DNA from: Beaufortia kweichowensis
Taxonomy: Eukaryota; Chordata; Actinopteri; Cypriniformes; Gastromyzontidae
Reading direction: 5' to 3'
Assembly (NCBI GenBank): GCA_019155185.1
Contig: CM032817.1
Span: forward strand, 3,094,974 to 3,158,973
DNA: 64,000 bases
The notes under the pieces were generated by a model. That model ran no database searches. It was not told the origin of the DNA and saw nothing but the letters and a program-made list of their open reading frames with translations. Every line of letters starts with the position of its first letter. The first letter of the stretch is position 1. The position numbers and the translations under genes were made by a program. Positions 23,301 to 38,300 of the stretch are shown in pieces.

Positions 23301-26300
23301 AAAGCAATAAAGATCATTTGCTGTATAGTGGCTCTGAAAAACATTTGGACAAACAAAACAAAGCAAAAACTGCAGTGAACTGTCAAATACCAAATATATG
23401 GCATTATGTTTTAGATATTTTACCCAATGCAACTCTTTTCCTTTTTGCCAGTATTTAGGAATACCAAAGGAATTGTTAAGAAAATCAAATCTATTTACCT
23501 ACTAAACAGACTCAGAATCTGTTCAGAGTCGACTTCAAAATCAACTTAAATTTCAAGGACCTATAACACATTCAGTGTTATGATTTAACACGCTGAAAAA
23601 TGCTACTTTGCAAAATAAGGCTGTTTATGACTATGTAAAACATTTACCTTGTAAAATAAGACAGCTTTATAAAATATGTGAGATCGTATAGAAACGAGAA
23701 TATTTACCAGGGAATTTTAAATACAGAGAACTTGCACCACAGAACCCAATAACAGTGTCTTGGCTCCATAATTGTATAGTTTGCACGTCACACCAAATAT
23801 TTGTGTTTTGTGTGTGTGTGTCTGTAGATTCCAACATGTTATGTGATATGTTATAATAACATCGTTCTAAAGAGAGTATTTGTCACAATATTTCTGTTTT
23901 TCTAGTTTTTCATTGCACATTATATTATCAGCATAAGTTGTGTAAATGTTACAATAAACTGTATGCAACTGTGACAATTAATAAATATATGAGTTTCATA
24001 ATGTTACAGTTATCTGGTATATCTCTTTCTTGCTTTTATAACAGCATGCTGTCAATCTGGGATGGACTTCACAAGTTTGTACAAAATCTGATGTTCTCCC
24101 AGCATGAGTTGAAAATGTTTTAATGTGCATATCGTGGCTTAAATGAAATCAAATATTCCTCACTTTATAAAATGTTTCTTTCATTTCAGATTTCTTTTTA
24201 ATTAAGATTTTAAATGACACATTTAAAAAATCTTTCAATGACCTTTGACCTTTTAAAATTAGAGCTGCAATAACTTTCTATATGATACAGCAAGTAAGTT
24301 ATATCAATTTAAATGATATTAAAACATATTTTAAAACAATACAATTATTTAACCAATTATTTACAATATAATTATTTACAATCTGGGAAAAGAAAGCATC
24401 ACTACAACTTCCATGATTTACTGTTGCAGTACATCAAAATGAATCTGACAATGTAATCGTAAACCGCTTTGATGTACATATTGTAACATGCATATTTGTG
24501 ATATTTTGATAACAATGTAAAAAAATATATTTTGTAAAAAATGTCAATCACTTTAAACATTCTTTACAGGATCAAAGGTTAATTTAAAAAATGTTAATAT
24601 ATCATAATCACCTGACACCAACACACTATATCAACCATCACTCCCATTACCAACATGCCACTGTCAGCTGTGAATACTAAATGAAAACTAAATCTAAATC
24701 TATACCCTGCTAATTTACAACAGCACAGATAAATGTACACTTAGCTACAGCCATCTGGCTTGTAAAACAAAACCAGACATTAAATTGAGGTCCAGTGTGG
24801 TTGAGTTTACGATACACTTAATAGTCTTTCACACTAACAGAGATTTGCAGCGACAAGTTGAACTGTTGCTGTTGACAGCTGCTTTTATCAATGCAAATTG
24901 TAAAAAAAATATATGCTATACATATATGCAAATGAGGAGTGCCACGATACAGCGGCCTCAAATGAGAACGCGATTTGATGACCATAAATAACTTAATTAC
25001 TGTCCTCTCAAATGTACCTGCATAGATACAACATTACCTACAGCAATAGACTCTGGCTAATAATGTACAGTAAATAATTATAAAGCCATTCATATTTGTT
25101 GTATTAAAACTTTTGATGAATTAAACAAATGCCTCTTCTTAACATACAAGCGAATGCACAAGCTGGTTCACAGAGACGTAAAAGTTCAGAAAGCTTCTGT
25201 CTAAATTTGGTAAAGAAAGTTCATGCATCAATAATGTAAAGTGTTACATAACGGCCAAGTCAGTGAACTTCGTAGGGTAGTCCTCTATGCATCTCAGTGT
25301 GGTATAATTTCAATTATATGACCATGAAAACCACTTACCATGGAAGATAACAGACGGTAATGAAGAATAAAAATAGCCTTTTATAAATCAGTGGACACGA
25401 TAGACTTTTCGACAGCTGTCATTTGTCTCAAAAAGTAAAAAAAAAACTTTTCAAAGATTAAACTTTTAGTACAATTAAATTTTAGATATTTATTTTTTTT
25501 TATTTTTTTTATAATTGTAGGTATTCTTAAAACAACCTTTTTAAATTATAATTTGTTTAGTTTATGCTTATTGTTATGAAAATATGTCAAATATTCTCAG
25601 ACCTTTCCATCAATATATAGTTTGTCATGATTAAATTAGAATTCAAGTATGAAACATTAAAGTGAATAGTTAAATAACTGTGACAGTTTAACAGATTAAA
25701 CAAATTGAACTAAACGCATTTATCACATCTGGACGCGACACAGCATTACACGTTTTTTGACGGACAGCAACAAATATATATATGCAAAAAACTACAAGTT
25801 CAGTGTTTTTGGTGCAAACAAGCATGTATGTAAACGCTTTCATGAAAAATGCTTTGGGGAAACCACAAAAAAGCTAATTATCAACGCTAGCTGTGAACAC
25901 CAGCAAAAGCGTTGCTATGGTTACTTACGCCTATTCTCAAAGATAGCTCTGGACTTCTCATACAGGTCATAGGGATCAGGCTTGACCAGGTCAAACTCTG
26001 GACCTGTGGGCCAGTGTAGATAAGGAAGAGTGTGTGGGAAAGCATGGACAGATAGACCGGTCGTAGGACTGCTGAAAGAATCCCAATGTTCCAAAACCTG
26101 CAAACACACCAGCATTCAGTACACAGACCAACCAATGCATCTCCCAATGCTGCTTATTAATAATATGCTAAACTTAGTAAGCAAACGATGTCCTTCTAGG
26201 CAACATCCACCTGGAATTGAACTTGCTGTAGGATGGGACGTTTTTCTTTAACAATAAACCTACTTGCAGTAATGAGTTTTAAATAAAGTGTACACACAAT

Positions 26301-29300
26301 GCCCGGCATGTAACTTCTAGCTCAGCAAAATAAGTCTGCATTTAGAAGCTCATCAAGGACGCCGGATGCTTTTTTCAGTCCTGAATGCAATCTTTTGCTT
26401 TTCTCATTCTAATGCAGCTGCGTTCCCGGACCACTTCACAACACCCCGCCTTTGCGCTTCAATCCAAAATTAGGTTACACAGACGGAATGCATAAAGAAC
26501 ATCAAGCAGGTAATAAGGGATTTATGTGGTCGCGCTTTGCCTGATAACAATAAAACCAAAAACAATACAGGCATAGTTAAAGGACACTGACAAAGACAAG
26601 GAAGAAAGCAGCGCCAGGATGAGGATTAAAAATGCAGAGGCTTATTAAAATCAATCAGTGTTTTAGTTCATCTCAGAGATCGCCAGTGCGTGAAGACAAA
26701 TATCTTTGGGCAGATACATGCGCACACAGAAGAATGATATTATTGCCTGCAGAAAGCACTGACATCAACATGTGTTGGCATATGATTTCCAAAGAGGCGA
26801 ATGCTCAGAATCAAAAAGCTTTTCCCAATTTGGAATGAAATGTATTTTACGTTTGGTTGGGTGGTACAAAAAAACAACAACGAAGCATGGCCAACCACAA
26901 ACAGCATTTGTCAAACCTGCAAATTTACAAATACTGTACGTGTTCATGTGCATTTACAGTAAAATTATGTAATTATTAAAATGATCATTTCTTTCTGGTT
27001 ACATGATAATTTAATGTTATTTAATATATGATTTACATGTTTATGCCACTAAATCATATGAATGAAACGAGCCTAAATCCCTTACATTGGATGTTATTCT
27101 GTGTATAGGTCTACGTTCACTCATTACCACATTAATTTAGACAAGATCTTCCGTTTTGGATTAAAACGTCTCAGTATTTTGACAGCTGTAATCACAGAGT
27201 AGAATCGTGGTATCTGACATTTCAAATGTGGATTTGTGACCATAATTTTGTAACATGTTCCTTGGTTATGGAAATGATGGACCACTTAAGCATCTTCCAG
27301 CAATCCCTTTAATGAAAGTCTTTCTGAAATCCGTCTACCCAATTATATCTAATTAAACCTAAGCATTAAGAACACAGAGAGAGAGAGAGAGAGACATTAT
27401 GAGAGACTTTCACTATGTTCCAGTTCTGATCCCCTGAAAAATCTAACTGTTGAGGAATGACAGTACAGAAGCTGGCAGCTGGAGGCAGCGTTGCGCTTTA
27501 CTCTCTGTAGTCTGAAGAACAGTCAGTGGATTTATGGCCTTCGTTATAGAGACAATGGGATGAGACGGCGCTTGTCTGTGTTTGTCTGACTCTCAGACCC
27601 AAAATAAATAAATAGGACAGGTGGCTAGATATGTATTTTGGATTTCTTTGTCCCAGAATATACATTTTGGAAATTTTTTCCAGGGCTTTTGGTCACGTGA
27701 ATTCAGCTGGATGTCAGAAGATGTGAGGCTTGACATAACTGGATGAGAATTGTAAGCACATAGGCTACTCAAGAAGGTTAAGAAAAGACAATATTTGGTG
27801 TTGTGATGTTAAATATAGAAAGAAAATTAGTCATTTTGATCTAAACAGACAAGCAATAGCAGCAGCATAGCGTGGCAGTTAGTGGTAGCTAACATGTTTG
27901 GATTTATTACACATTCATCTTATTAATAATGCTCTACAGTCATGACTATTGATGTTTATAGACTTATGTATGCATATTTACGTTGTATAATGTGTATAGT
28001 ATGACTTATATCACTCACAACTGTTACAATGGATGACTATAAGGTTGCTGTTAGTTCATTAATCAGAGTCAGAAAGCCGAACGATGATACGTTTTACCTG
28101 TTTAGAGGTCTTCCAAGGTGAAAAGTGACCTGCAATAGTAAAAGAACAAATTATTTAGCCTTCTACATCGTTCATGTACGATGAGGGAATCTAATCTAAT
28201 CTGTCAGATTGAAACATATAGATTTTACATCATAACCTCTCTATGATTACACTGATCTCATATCTCATTGATGAAACGTTTTTTATTCATAGTATTAACT
28301 TGATTAACTAAAAGTGGATTTTTCGTAAACTAAAAGAAACAATTAATGCCATTGCATTTATTTCCAGCAAATTACATCATTTGTTGTAGGGTGCCGTCTT
28401 AAGAATCTGGATAAAAAAGTGCTGTGAATAAAGTAATTTTTAAAGCACTTTTAAAGGCGACTATAACATGATTACTGTGAAATTACAGCGAATTTACAAT
28501 AAACGTCTTTAAAGATGTACAATTACCACAGGGAAGAATACTAAAATGGCAGCTATTAAATTGTATCCATTTTATCTAGCTTAACGCTTTTCTCTCACTA
28601 AGTAGAAAATTTTTCCTTTCCGAAGAGCATTTTTGATTATTTATCTAGATAATGGTATGAAAAAAAGTAAAATAGCCGAGATGTTTGACCCTAAAGTTTT
28701 GAGTAATGTCCTGTGGCCATCAATGAAATGACGGATGACAGACAGATGCTTAAAATGCACCGAACAGCATCTTTGCATCACATCAAATGCAGATTTTCTC
28801 TGGAGAGAAGAACTCAAGACTCAGATGAGGCTAAAGGCCACAGGGCTTCTCAACTCTAATCATAACAAACAGGAAGTATTGGCGGTGTAGAGCACCTCTC
28901 CTGGTCTTAAGAGCATTCAGCTTGTTCACCTAATGTACACTTCAAATGAAAGGCTTGTATGCATCTTAAACCATCAAACAAATATATATATATATATGTA
29001 TACTGTAGGGTGTACATACAAGAATTATGACTTTAGTAATATTTGTGTGGTCCAAATACACAACCCAAATGAGAGCAGCACGTTGCCGTCCGATGGGCAT
29101 GACTCATCAAATAAGGAGCCAGTGAGCAAGGCCACGGTTATAACGTAGGAAATCAGCGATGCTAAGGCCGTACAGCTGCTATAAATGAGAGGGAGGGAAA
29201 GTGTCCTGATTGCGCTTCATTTGAATATGAAGAAAGCGATGAATAGGAGGAGATATTTGGAGAGCACTGGAATGGAGAGACTTGGGTCATATCGAACCTC

Positions 29301-32300
29301 ATCAACGAGCCAAGACGATCTTATGACGCAAGACGACCAAAGCATCCTTGAGGAAAAGGAAATATTTACTTGAATTTGAGATTTGCCAAAACGCTAAGCT
29401 ATAACAAAGCTTTCACCTGGGTTTGCTAAAGCAATAAAACACTACGACTGTGTGTTATAGTAATTTCAGCACGTATTTTACAATATCTCCGTACATAATT
29501 TATCCACTAGCATTTTGTGAAGCGAACTTGACTTCAAATGTGTTGTTCGTAAAGATAATCTGTTCATAGTTTTTTCCTGCAATATCCATTATAAGGATAA
29601 TGAAAGTACAGGTGTTTGTGTTATTCATTTATTTTTCAATGCATTTTACTTCTATATTGTAATATCAATTATTTACAAATATTGCTGCAACCAAGTTATG
29701 ACCAATTTACAAAACATATCTGTATTTAGGTCAACGTTATAAAACATTATATATTCTGAATGTTTTAAGAAAGTAACAAACTCTATTTGAGTGAATATTT
29801 TCCATGTAATAATTGCAAAATAGAAAAAACATATATGTGACCCTGCCTGTAAAAACACAGCTAAAGTCATTTTTTTGTGATTTACGGGGGTTTTTTTTCT
29901 TCCGTTTTCCATCACTTACTGAACCCGGATATCTGGATGGAAATGAAGTAGATTTTTGCAATATTATACATTTAATACTGTGTAATACAGATGAGACTAG
30001 GTGTAAGTGTGCACGCTGCAGGACATCCTGTCATTTGGCAATGATATAAGAGTAAATGTACATGTACTGTCAGCTGTTCGTGATCAGCTGGGGATTTCTA
30101 AATGTAGGAATTCACACAGTCAGGAAGAGAAATTCCTATAAACCTCTTTTAAACTTAGAGAGGGTGAAAAACTAGATTTTCATGCGATAGTGTCATTCAA
30201 ACACAAGACAACATCTGCAGATAACTGAGGCTTTAAAGAGTCCTCTGAAATTAGGTTAACACGTAGTCAGAGCAAGGTTTCAGTGATAAGCGTCTCTACA
30301 GCGATGAAAGTTCTAGATAGACAAAGCATTACAAAACTAAACGACAGCTCTATTATTTTTCTCTTTGGAACAAAATCATTTTATTATAGAATTTTGTTTA
30401 TTACAAAAGAAAATGGGAGTACAGACCTGGAAAAGTCGAAAAAGCAAATTATGGAAAATCATAGAAATTTGTATAAACTTTTATATATTTTAAAATCAAT
30501 AGATTTTTTTCTAGTCTTTATTGACCTCAAAAAAAGAAAAGAAAATGGCTTTAATGGCAGTCTTTCACAGGCAAAAAGTGGCTTGACCAAAAAACTGCAT
30601 CAGGCCTAAAAACTACATATATAAACTATATATAAATAGGATAAATAAGATTTCCCTATAGCACAGTATATTGCTATTTGATATTTCAATATATTTTAGT
30701 GTAAGATTTTAGCGTTAACCAGACTTATTTTCAGTGCCGGCCCTATCCTCTTTGCTGCCCTAGGCAAGATTTTTTGTTGGCGCCCCCTTATATTGCGATT
30801 TATATCACCAAGTATTTTTTCTTCCTTGCACACCAGATAATTTAAGAGGTCGTTTTGACATGTCGCCACTTTACCTCTTGCTGATAGCAAGCACACGCAT
30901 CCAGCACAAGCCATTAAACAGAAAGTAAACAAATCGGCACACGGGCCTGGGTCTCACCTTTCTCCGGCCATCCTTCAGCCAGGTGTCAATCAACTGGGGG
31001 CGGATGCAGTACATGCCCTTATTTTGATTTTTATATAATACAAATTATTAATACTATTAGTATTAATATTAGTATTATACTAATTCGAAGTTTAGTTTGC
31101 TAAAGATATCAGCAGTTTGGTTATGTTTGTAACTTTTTTCTTCTTCTTTTTTTTGGTCCCTTGGCCTCTTTGGCGCCCCTAGCGAGACTGCACCCTTAGC
31201 ATTTGCCTATACTGCCTATATAACGTGCCGGCTCTGCTTATTTTAATTTAAAAAATGATGTGCATCCTTGGAAAAAATGTTTGGATATTGTATACATACA
31301 GTATTGTATGAGAAAGCTACTGTATAAATACAACATTTCTTGACAAATCCGAGCAACTGTAAACATTTGCATCTTTGCAATCATTTACCAGCCTTTCTAA
31401 ACACATGACGGCCTGACGGTTGTCATTGGCCCACACTTACAGTATAGTTCAAAAAGTGTTATTGTAACATTGATAATGTAATGTTTTAGATCTACACCAT
31501 GGCTTTTGTCATTTCTGGAAAGTGCTTTTGTTCAGGCATATTAATAGCACACTAAAATCTCTCTCCGTCCTTCTTGCATCTAATATGTGGGCTATAGCGC
31601 GTGGTGATTAAAATATGCTGTGGGCACTCAGGACATCAGAAGTCCACTTTAGCTCATATCAGCGATTTGCTTACCGTCTAGCTCGCTTTATGACCGAGGC
31701 ACATTTCATTATCTAAACAAGATTAAACATCAGCGATCAGATGGGGAGCATAAATCTTCATTTATTTATAATATACAGACAGACCCAGCAGGCAGCGGTC
31801 TGACTGCTGTGCACATCTGAGCCATGTATAGCTGAAGATCTAGATCCTGCATATATTAAATACTGTATATTTATTAATCAAAATAGAGGTCATTACTATA
31901 CAGAAATCTTATGGTTAGTTTACATTGCCCTGACATATTTGCCAACATATTTGTAATGGAGTTTATTGGTGCAATTGATAAAATATTTGTCACTTGTTCA
32001 CTTAGTTGAACTTTTGTCATTAAAATAGACCATGTTGTGATCATGTTTTAAATGAGAAAAAACACATGAACATTAATAGGATCCATTTAACATTCAACGT
32101 GCCAACATTATAAAATATTATTTTTGCTATTAAATATTTCTTAATATAATTAATATATTTTATCAGGTTAATAAATATTATTAACCTAATAACTGTCACC
32201 GCAGAAATTGAATATACACATGAAAATGCAATACCTGAACTATCTAATATTTTCATTTTTAGATATTTGATATTTTTTCAGACATTTTAAGTCTTTTTCC

Positions 32301-35300
32301 TTTTTTAATTTTAAGTATTTTTATAAATTACAGTAACATTAACATTTGTTTAATTAATTTGTTTGTTTATGTTTATTGTTGTGAAAATATCATATATTTT
32401 ATCTTGAGTCTTATACCTTTCCATCAATTTAAAGTTTGTCATGATTAGATTAAAATTAGACAATAGAAAAATAAAATAGGTGTTTCTCCTGGTTTTAAAC
32501 TGATCAATAATCACCTGATGAATATTAGCAGTCGATACATCAATGTTCCCTTATTCTAAATCCAACTCGAACTTGTTGGAAAAACAAAATGTTTTTGTGT
32601 AGCCATATAGCTATTTTAAAGGCCTAGTCTATGATCTGTATACTGTACATACTGTATATAACTCATTACAACATATCTGTATTTAATCCAGTGTGACCAG
32701 TCTGTCAGTAAACCAGTTCACATGAATAGATGCTGGTGATTTCAATAAACTGCTGAATTAAATCACAACGCACACTCTTTCTCCCAAACACAACAATGGG
32801 CCAACAATACAAGACATCTGGGCAAATGCCCAACTTGGACTGTTTGAGATATAATTCAGAAAACGGCTTAAACGGAAGGATTTCTCAGCATCTTTAGTGC
32901 AGTGGTGTGCATTTGGCTATTGACTAATGGGTAAAGTTGCAACATCAAATTGACTAAACTGTCTCCTTGAGAAACTCACACGAAGATCACACAAAATAAT
33001 CTGTCAAACAAAGTGTGTGTGCATTCATATCCCCTGTCGATAGACATTTTCCATAAGCTCCTATTGAAACTGTGAAACATGGTTTGGTAAGCTAATAGTC
33101 CCATGCCAGTGGCTGAGTTAATGGGTATACATCAACTAATGAGAATATCGGTAGAGCCGGAGCTAATTAGCTCTTTGATGAGACGCTGAGAGGCGTTTGT
33201 TTTCCTGAAGCAGATGAGAGTCATCTGATTCTCTTACTAGACACACACACAGTAATGCTAAAAAGCAGATTTCTTCTAGAAGTCAATCACATAAACACCA
33301 GATGCTTGTAGCCATGACAACAGTGAGACAGGAAGTAAAACGTTTAATTAAATCAGTCTCCTTGTGTATCCTTACGTTTCAATTACGTCCATGTTTTTTT
33401 CAGGCAGAAGTCTAGTTATTACAGACATTATGTGGTTCACAAAGTAAAACAGAGAATTTGAAAATTTCCCCTGGCACTGATACTTTCTGCTAATTTGTGT
33501 TGATATGGCTTTGTAAAATTGTATCTTGTGATAAAGAATTAGTCCATGACATGTTAAAATCGTGCCCAAATTAGGCTTTTGAGCGACAATCGATTTGCTT
33601 TTCCACATTGAATGCAAAAATGCTTCATGATGTGACACGATCAGAACAGATTGGAACCAATTTAGAAACATCACAGCAGACTAATTATAAATGAATATGA
33701 CATATTTTTTGTATTTCTATGGTAAGGCGCAATGCCAAAATGGTACAGCAATTACCAAGCAAGAACATACCCACAAAGGAGGAGACATTTTTGGGATGTT
33801 CATAAAACATTATCTTCTGGTTATGAAAGTGATGCAGTTCAAGATTGCCTTTGTGACTTTAAGAGGACAGTCCATTTTTGGTCATGCGTGAACGTTACAA
33901 AAAAAGGGACGTTAACAGAAAGGTCCCACATGGTTCTCTGTTGGTCCTACAATATTGTTCCCGCTATGGCTTTATTGGGAACGTGACCATTATGGAAGGT
34001 TTTGGTGACTTCCACGACACCAGCAGGGACGGAGGGATCAGAGAACATTCTCGGAACACAAAACCCCAAAATCAAATATGGTCCCCTAAGCGTTCAGTGA
34101 ACGTCCTTCATGTTCTGTAAAGGTCCGCCAAAACATATCCCCCCACCCTTTAAAGAACTCCACATTGTGACCGTCTCTGAAAGTTTTGGTGACATCACTA
34201 GGCGCCTCCCTCGACCTCAGCAGGGATGTTCCGAGAGCGTTCTTGGAACGACAAATTTCTAGCAGGGTACTTAAATGTCTTCTGTTAACACTTCACATTC
34301 TAGCCGCAATCCGCCAACAATGCCAATTCTTAATATTACAGAGTTCAATGGATCGTTCGGTGGGTTTTAAACCACAGCTATGGAAAATTCAGCCATGAAC
34401 ATGATATTGGACATTGATTGAACAACATTCGATAATGCAAGACTTTGAGTACACTGGATTTTTTATTTGACAAGCTTTCAATAAATGAATTTATTATACT
34501 GCGCTTCTGGATATCATAAGCAATATTTACGTCAGAGCTGTCTACCATACAGTAAATAATTAAGTATATCTGGCCAACGGCAGATGGCGCCCTGTGTGTG
34601 GAAATCTATGGACTTTGAGAATTTAATCCTGGATGAGCTCTTCAAAGACAAATCCAAACATTATGCATTCCAGGAGAACACGCCAAACTGCACTTAAATC
34701 AGCAGCCAAGGGTATTTTCACAAGTGAAAGTGCTAGACGTGTAGGGTGCAAAAACAAAGAGATCTGGCAGTAAAACCATATGACCATCTGGACAATATGA
34801 ATGAGACATTTATAAACAATCAGTCTATTGTCACACTGAGTGGTCTTGAGGGTTGTGTAGCAGAGTTTAAAGCCTAATTCATACTATGGAAAAGATCAAA
34901 TTGTTATCTTAAATGAACTAAAGCACTGTTGTTATATTACATGTAGTGTTCCTTTACAATTTGTTTTATAATTTTATGTTTATTTGTCCTTTGTCGTGAC
35001 AATGTTGTCTTCATAAAATCTGTGTTGAGATGGACCACAAAGTTATACAATTTCAATGTTAAGATAATTGTAATCTAATGTAATCTACATTCAAGATGAC
35101 ATTAGCGAGTGTACAAAAAAAGGTAACGTCCAAGCCACGCCCATTAAAAGTTCTGACCAATCATCAGTCCTCTTCAACTAGCAGTTCTCCTTGAATGTGT
35201 GCAAACAGCAGAAACAGGAATGAAAATTCACAAAAGTCATAATTTCAGATGCACTAAAAGAAGCCTGTTTGCCCAGTAAGTGTAAATGAACCGTGAACTG

Positions 35301-38300
35301 CACAACGGGGGAAAGAAAAGATTAGAAATAATCATCAGGGATACCGACAAATGATATAATACAGAGTCAAGCAGAGAGTGTGAACCAAGCTGTGCACAAA
35401 GGAGACTTTTATTTGCACTAGTGCAATTAGAAAGGATGGCGAGTGTCCAGTAGTGCGACAGCGGGGCCAAATTGCGGCACATTAAGAAGTGGCACATCAT
35501 TTCAGCAATGGAGCGCTGACAGTTTTATTAGGGCGTATAATAGCCTGTCTAAACGCTCCTGGAACGCTTCGCTGATTGGATTCGTACAGAGGACTTTCAG
35601 TTCTGCCCTAAAGTTACGATGGGATGTCTGCCCTAGTCGGCGTGCATTACAGATCTCTCTGCGTGAGCGAGACATCGATGACGTAATTTACTTTCGGATG
35701 TAACAAGTGCAGGACGCATATCTGTGACTGGTAAAGTAAAATTTACAGTTTGATGATAAAAAGGTTGATTAACCTGGTAACTGTCATTGCATAAATTGAG
35801 AATACAATATAATTCCAAACTACATTTTTTTAATATTTAATTTATTATATTTTTTAATTTATAATTTTTTTTTGTTTATGGTTATTGTTATGAAAATGTG
35901 TCAAATATTTATTATTCAGTTTTATTCCCATTAATAATATATAGTTTGTCATGATTAGATGATTATAATGCAAACGTATCCCTGACACTCAAACATCAGG
36001 TCGGCAAATAGGATTGTTGTTCCAGGGCCAACATGCATGACTAACTAACATTAAAGGTTATAAACATACAATCGCAATGGACACATTCCCATTGATTACA
36101 CTTAAGTAAACGGTGCGGATAAATACAGATGGATGCAGCGCTGAATAAAACTGACCCTGTGACTTAGTTTGACAGAAACTGTTGGTTTGTGCAAATCCTT
36201 TTTTCATCCTCCATATGTCAGTCATGCCAGTTTTGAACAGACGGATGCTAGCGTGATGCTACAGGCTGTTTAGCGTTACAAGCCTCACAGTGCAGTCAGT
36301 CTGGATATAACAAGGCTGAGAACGGGACAGATTGCTTATGTATGGGACAGCAGGCCATATTCATATTCAAGTGACCGAAATGACCTTCAAGCAGGCTGGC
36401 ATAAAGGCGTCTAGCCTCACACAAAACATACGTCCGGATACGGGTCAGTGCCCTTGCAGACACACAAGGCCATTTAACACAATCTAGTTTCATTGCACTT
36501 CACTTTGGTGAGCTGTAAATCTCACCGCATCAACATTAGGAGAATGAACGCCGATAACCTTACTGTGTTCTGCTTCAAAGAGTCTGATATTAATCAGGGT
36601 GACCCACGTGCCTCTGCCAGCTCTAAACAACCCGAGTGAAAACAGATCTGGACAGCCAATTTTACAACAGACTTATTACAGAAGTATATTCCCAATGTAT
36701 TTTCTTGTTCAATAAAGAGGTCAAAACCTTAAGCCAAATTGAAATATGAAATGAATACTTTACAGTTGAGTTTAATCAATCAAATTTCACCCAAAAAGGA
36801 GGAAGGAAAACATTATTTTGCATTATGAATATAATGTGAAGTTTAAATAAGTATACAGTATATGCATTAGTGATCAAAAGAGGATGTACAGGGGGGCATA
36901 TTTGTAAAATATTTGCTTTTAATGCCCCTCATGTTAAAATAAACCATCGAAATGTGAAGTGTGTGGTTCAAAACTCTAAACTTTTAATGCAAAATGATTT
37001 ACCTTATATAGATATATAAAAAACAAAGAGACAAAAATAATAAATAAAACAAATACTACAAATTTATCTGTTATTAATAATAGTCGATTCTCTCGTGATA
37101 AAAGCTGAGCTTCCAAACACGCCAATGCACCATGCCAAAGTTGGACATCAAATTTTGGCCACCACTTTACTAAACTATTATAGCATAAAGTAAGCAAATT
37201 CTGAATTACAGAAATTAAGAAACTAAAGAAAATATATTTTCTTCACGAAAATGTGTTTTTCCCTTCTGATTTTAGGGTAAAATATGACCCGGACATGTTT
37301 TCACAAGTGTCGCTCAATTGTCTGCATGTGTGTACATTTGACATTGTCAAGTGTGTATTTGAGTGCATTTGCACTTGATATGTAAATGACACCGTTGATC
37401 ACAGGGGTTTAACGAGCAATACATTTCTCTCTCATTAACGTCTGACCAACAGAGACTTCACATAAGCACTTTGACTACCTTTCGAAATCATTCTCTCCCA
37501 TATTCTCCCATTTCCTTTCTTCATTTCTCTGCAGGTTTCATCACACAGTGTGAATTCTACGGGTCATAAATCACACTGGCTCAAAGTACTTTTAAAAAAC
37601 GACTTTAATGTTGTCAGAATAGGTGTCAGCTAGCTGAAACCATTGAAGGGCTTTTTGCGGTGAATACTAAAACGTCGACTTTTCTCCAGTATAGACAGGT
37701 ACATGTGGCTTGTCTTTTCATTTCCTGAGATGAATGACTCATAATTAATCTGAAACCACAGCGGAATTTAACAGCGACTGCTTCCCATTGCCATTAAAGC
37801 TCAAATTCAATGCTTTCTAGCCTCTGACACTTTAGATAGGCTGTACGTGTGCTGAAAACAACCGCAGAGTTGGCTTTTTGTATTGAATAACTACGGTAAT
37901 CTTAGAAAAGTCAATTGCTTGATTAATTGGGGGCATATCTGAAAATCAGTTTAAGGTGAGAAGCAAGTTATCGCCGGCGATAATCAACAGCACTGTAAAA
38001 TAATCTGTATCGATTCACTGTCCCTTGAAAGCTAAACGCAGAGAAAGGAAATTTGTATGTGAGACGGTGTCTGGGAAGTGTGTGTGGGAAGTGTGCGCAT
38101 GCTGGAAAATGCAATGTGGGAACCTATTTATTTAAAGAGCTCCATTAAAACATTCGTAATCTCTACTCAATATAAAACAGCATTCACAACCCATTTGATT
38201 TCTATAATGTGTGCTTTTAGATTTTCAGCAAGAAAGAAAATGAAGGACGGGACTTGATTTAATCTATCAGGAATTGCTCAGAATGTGAAAAATTGGTGTT

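Noticed and set aside
29185..29373. 62-codon plus-strand frame in the large magi2 intron
   Set aside because: No recognisable domain, no splice or poly(A) context, and of a length expected by chance in this much sequence.
33372..33674. 100-codon minus-strand frame
   Set aside because: No family resemblance, no splice phase fitting magi2, AT-rich intronic composition.
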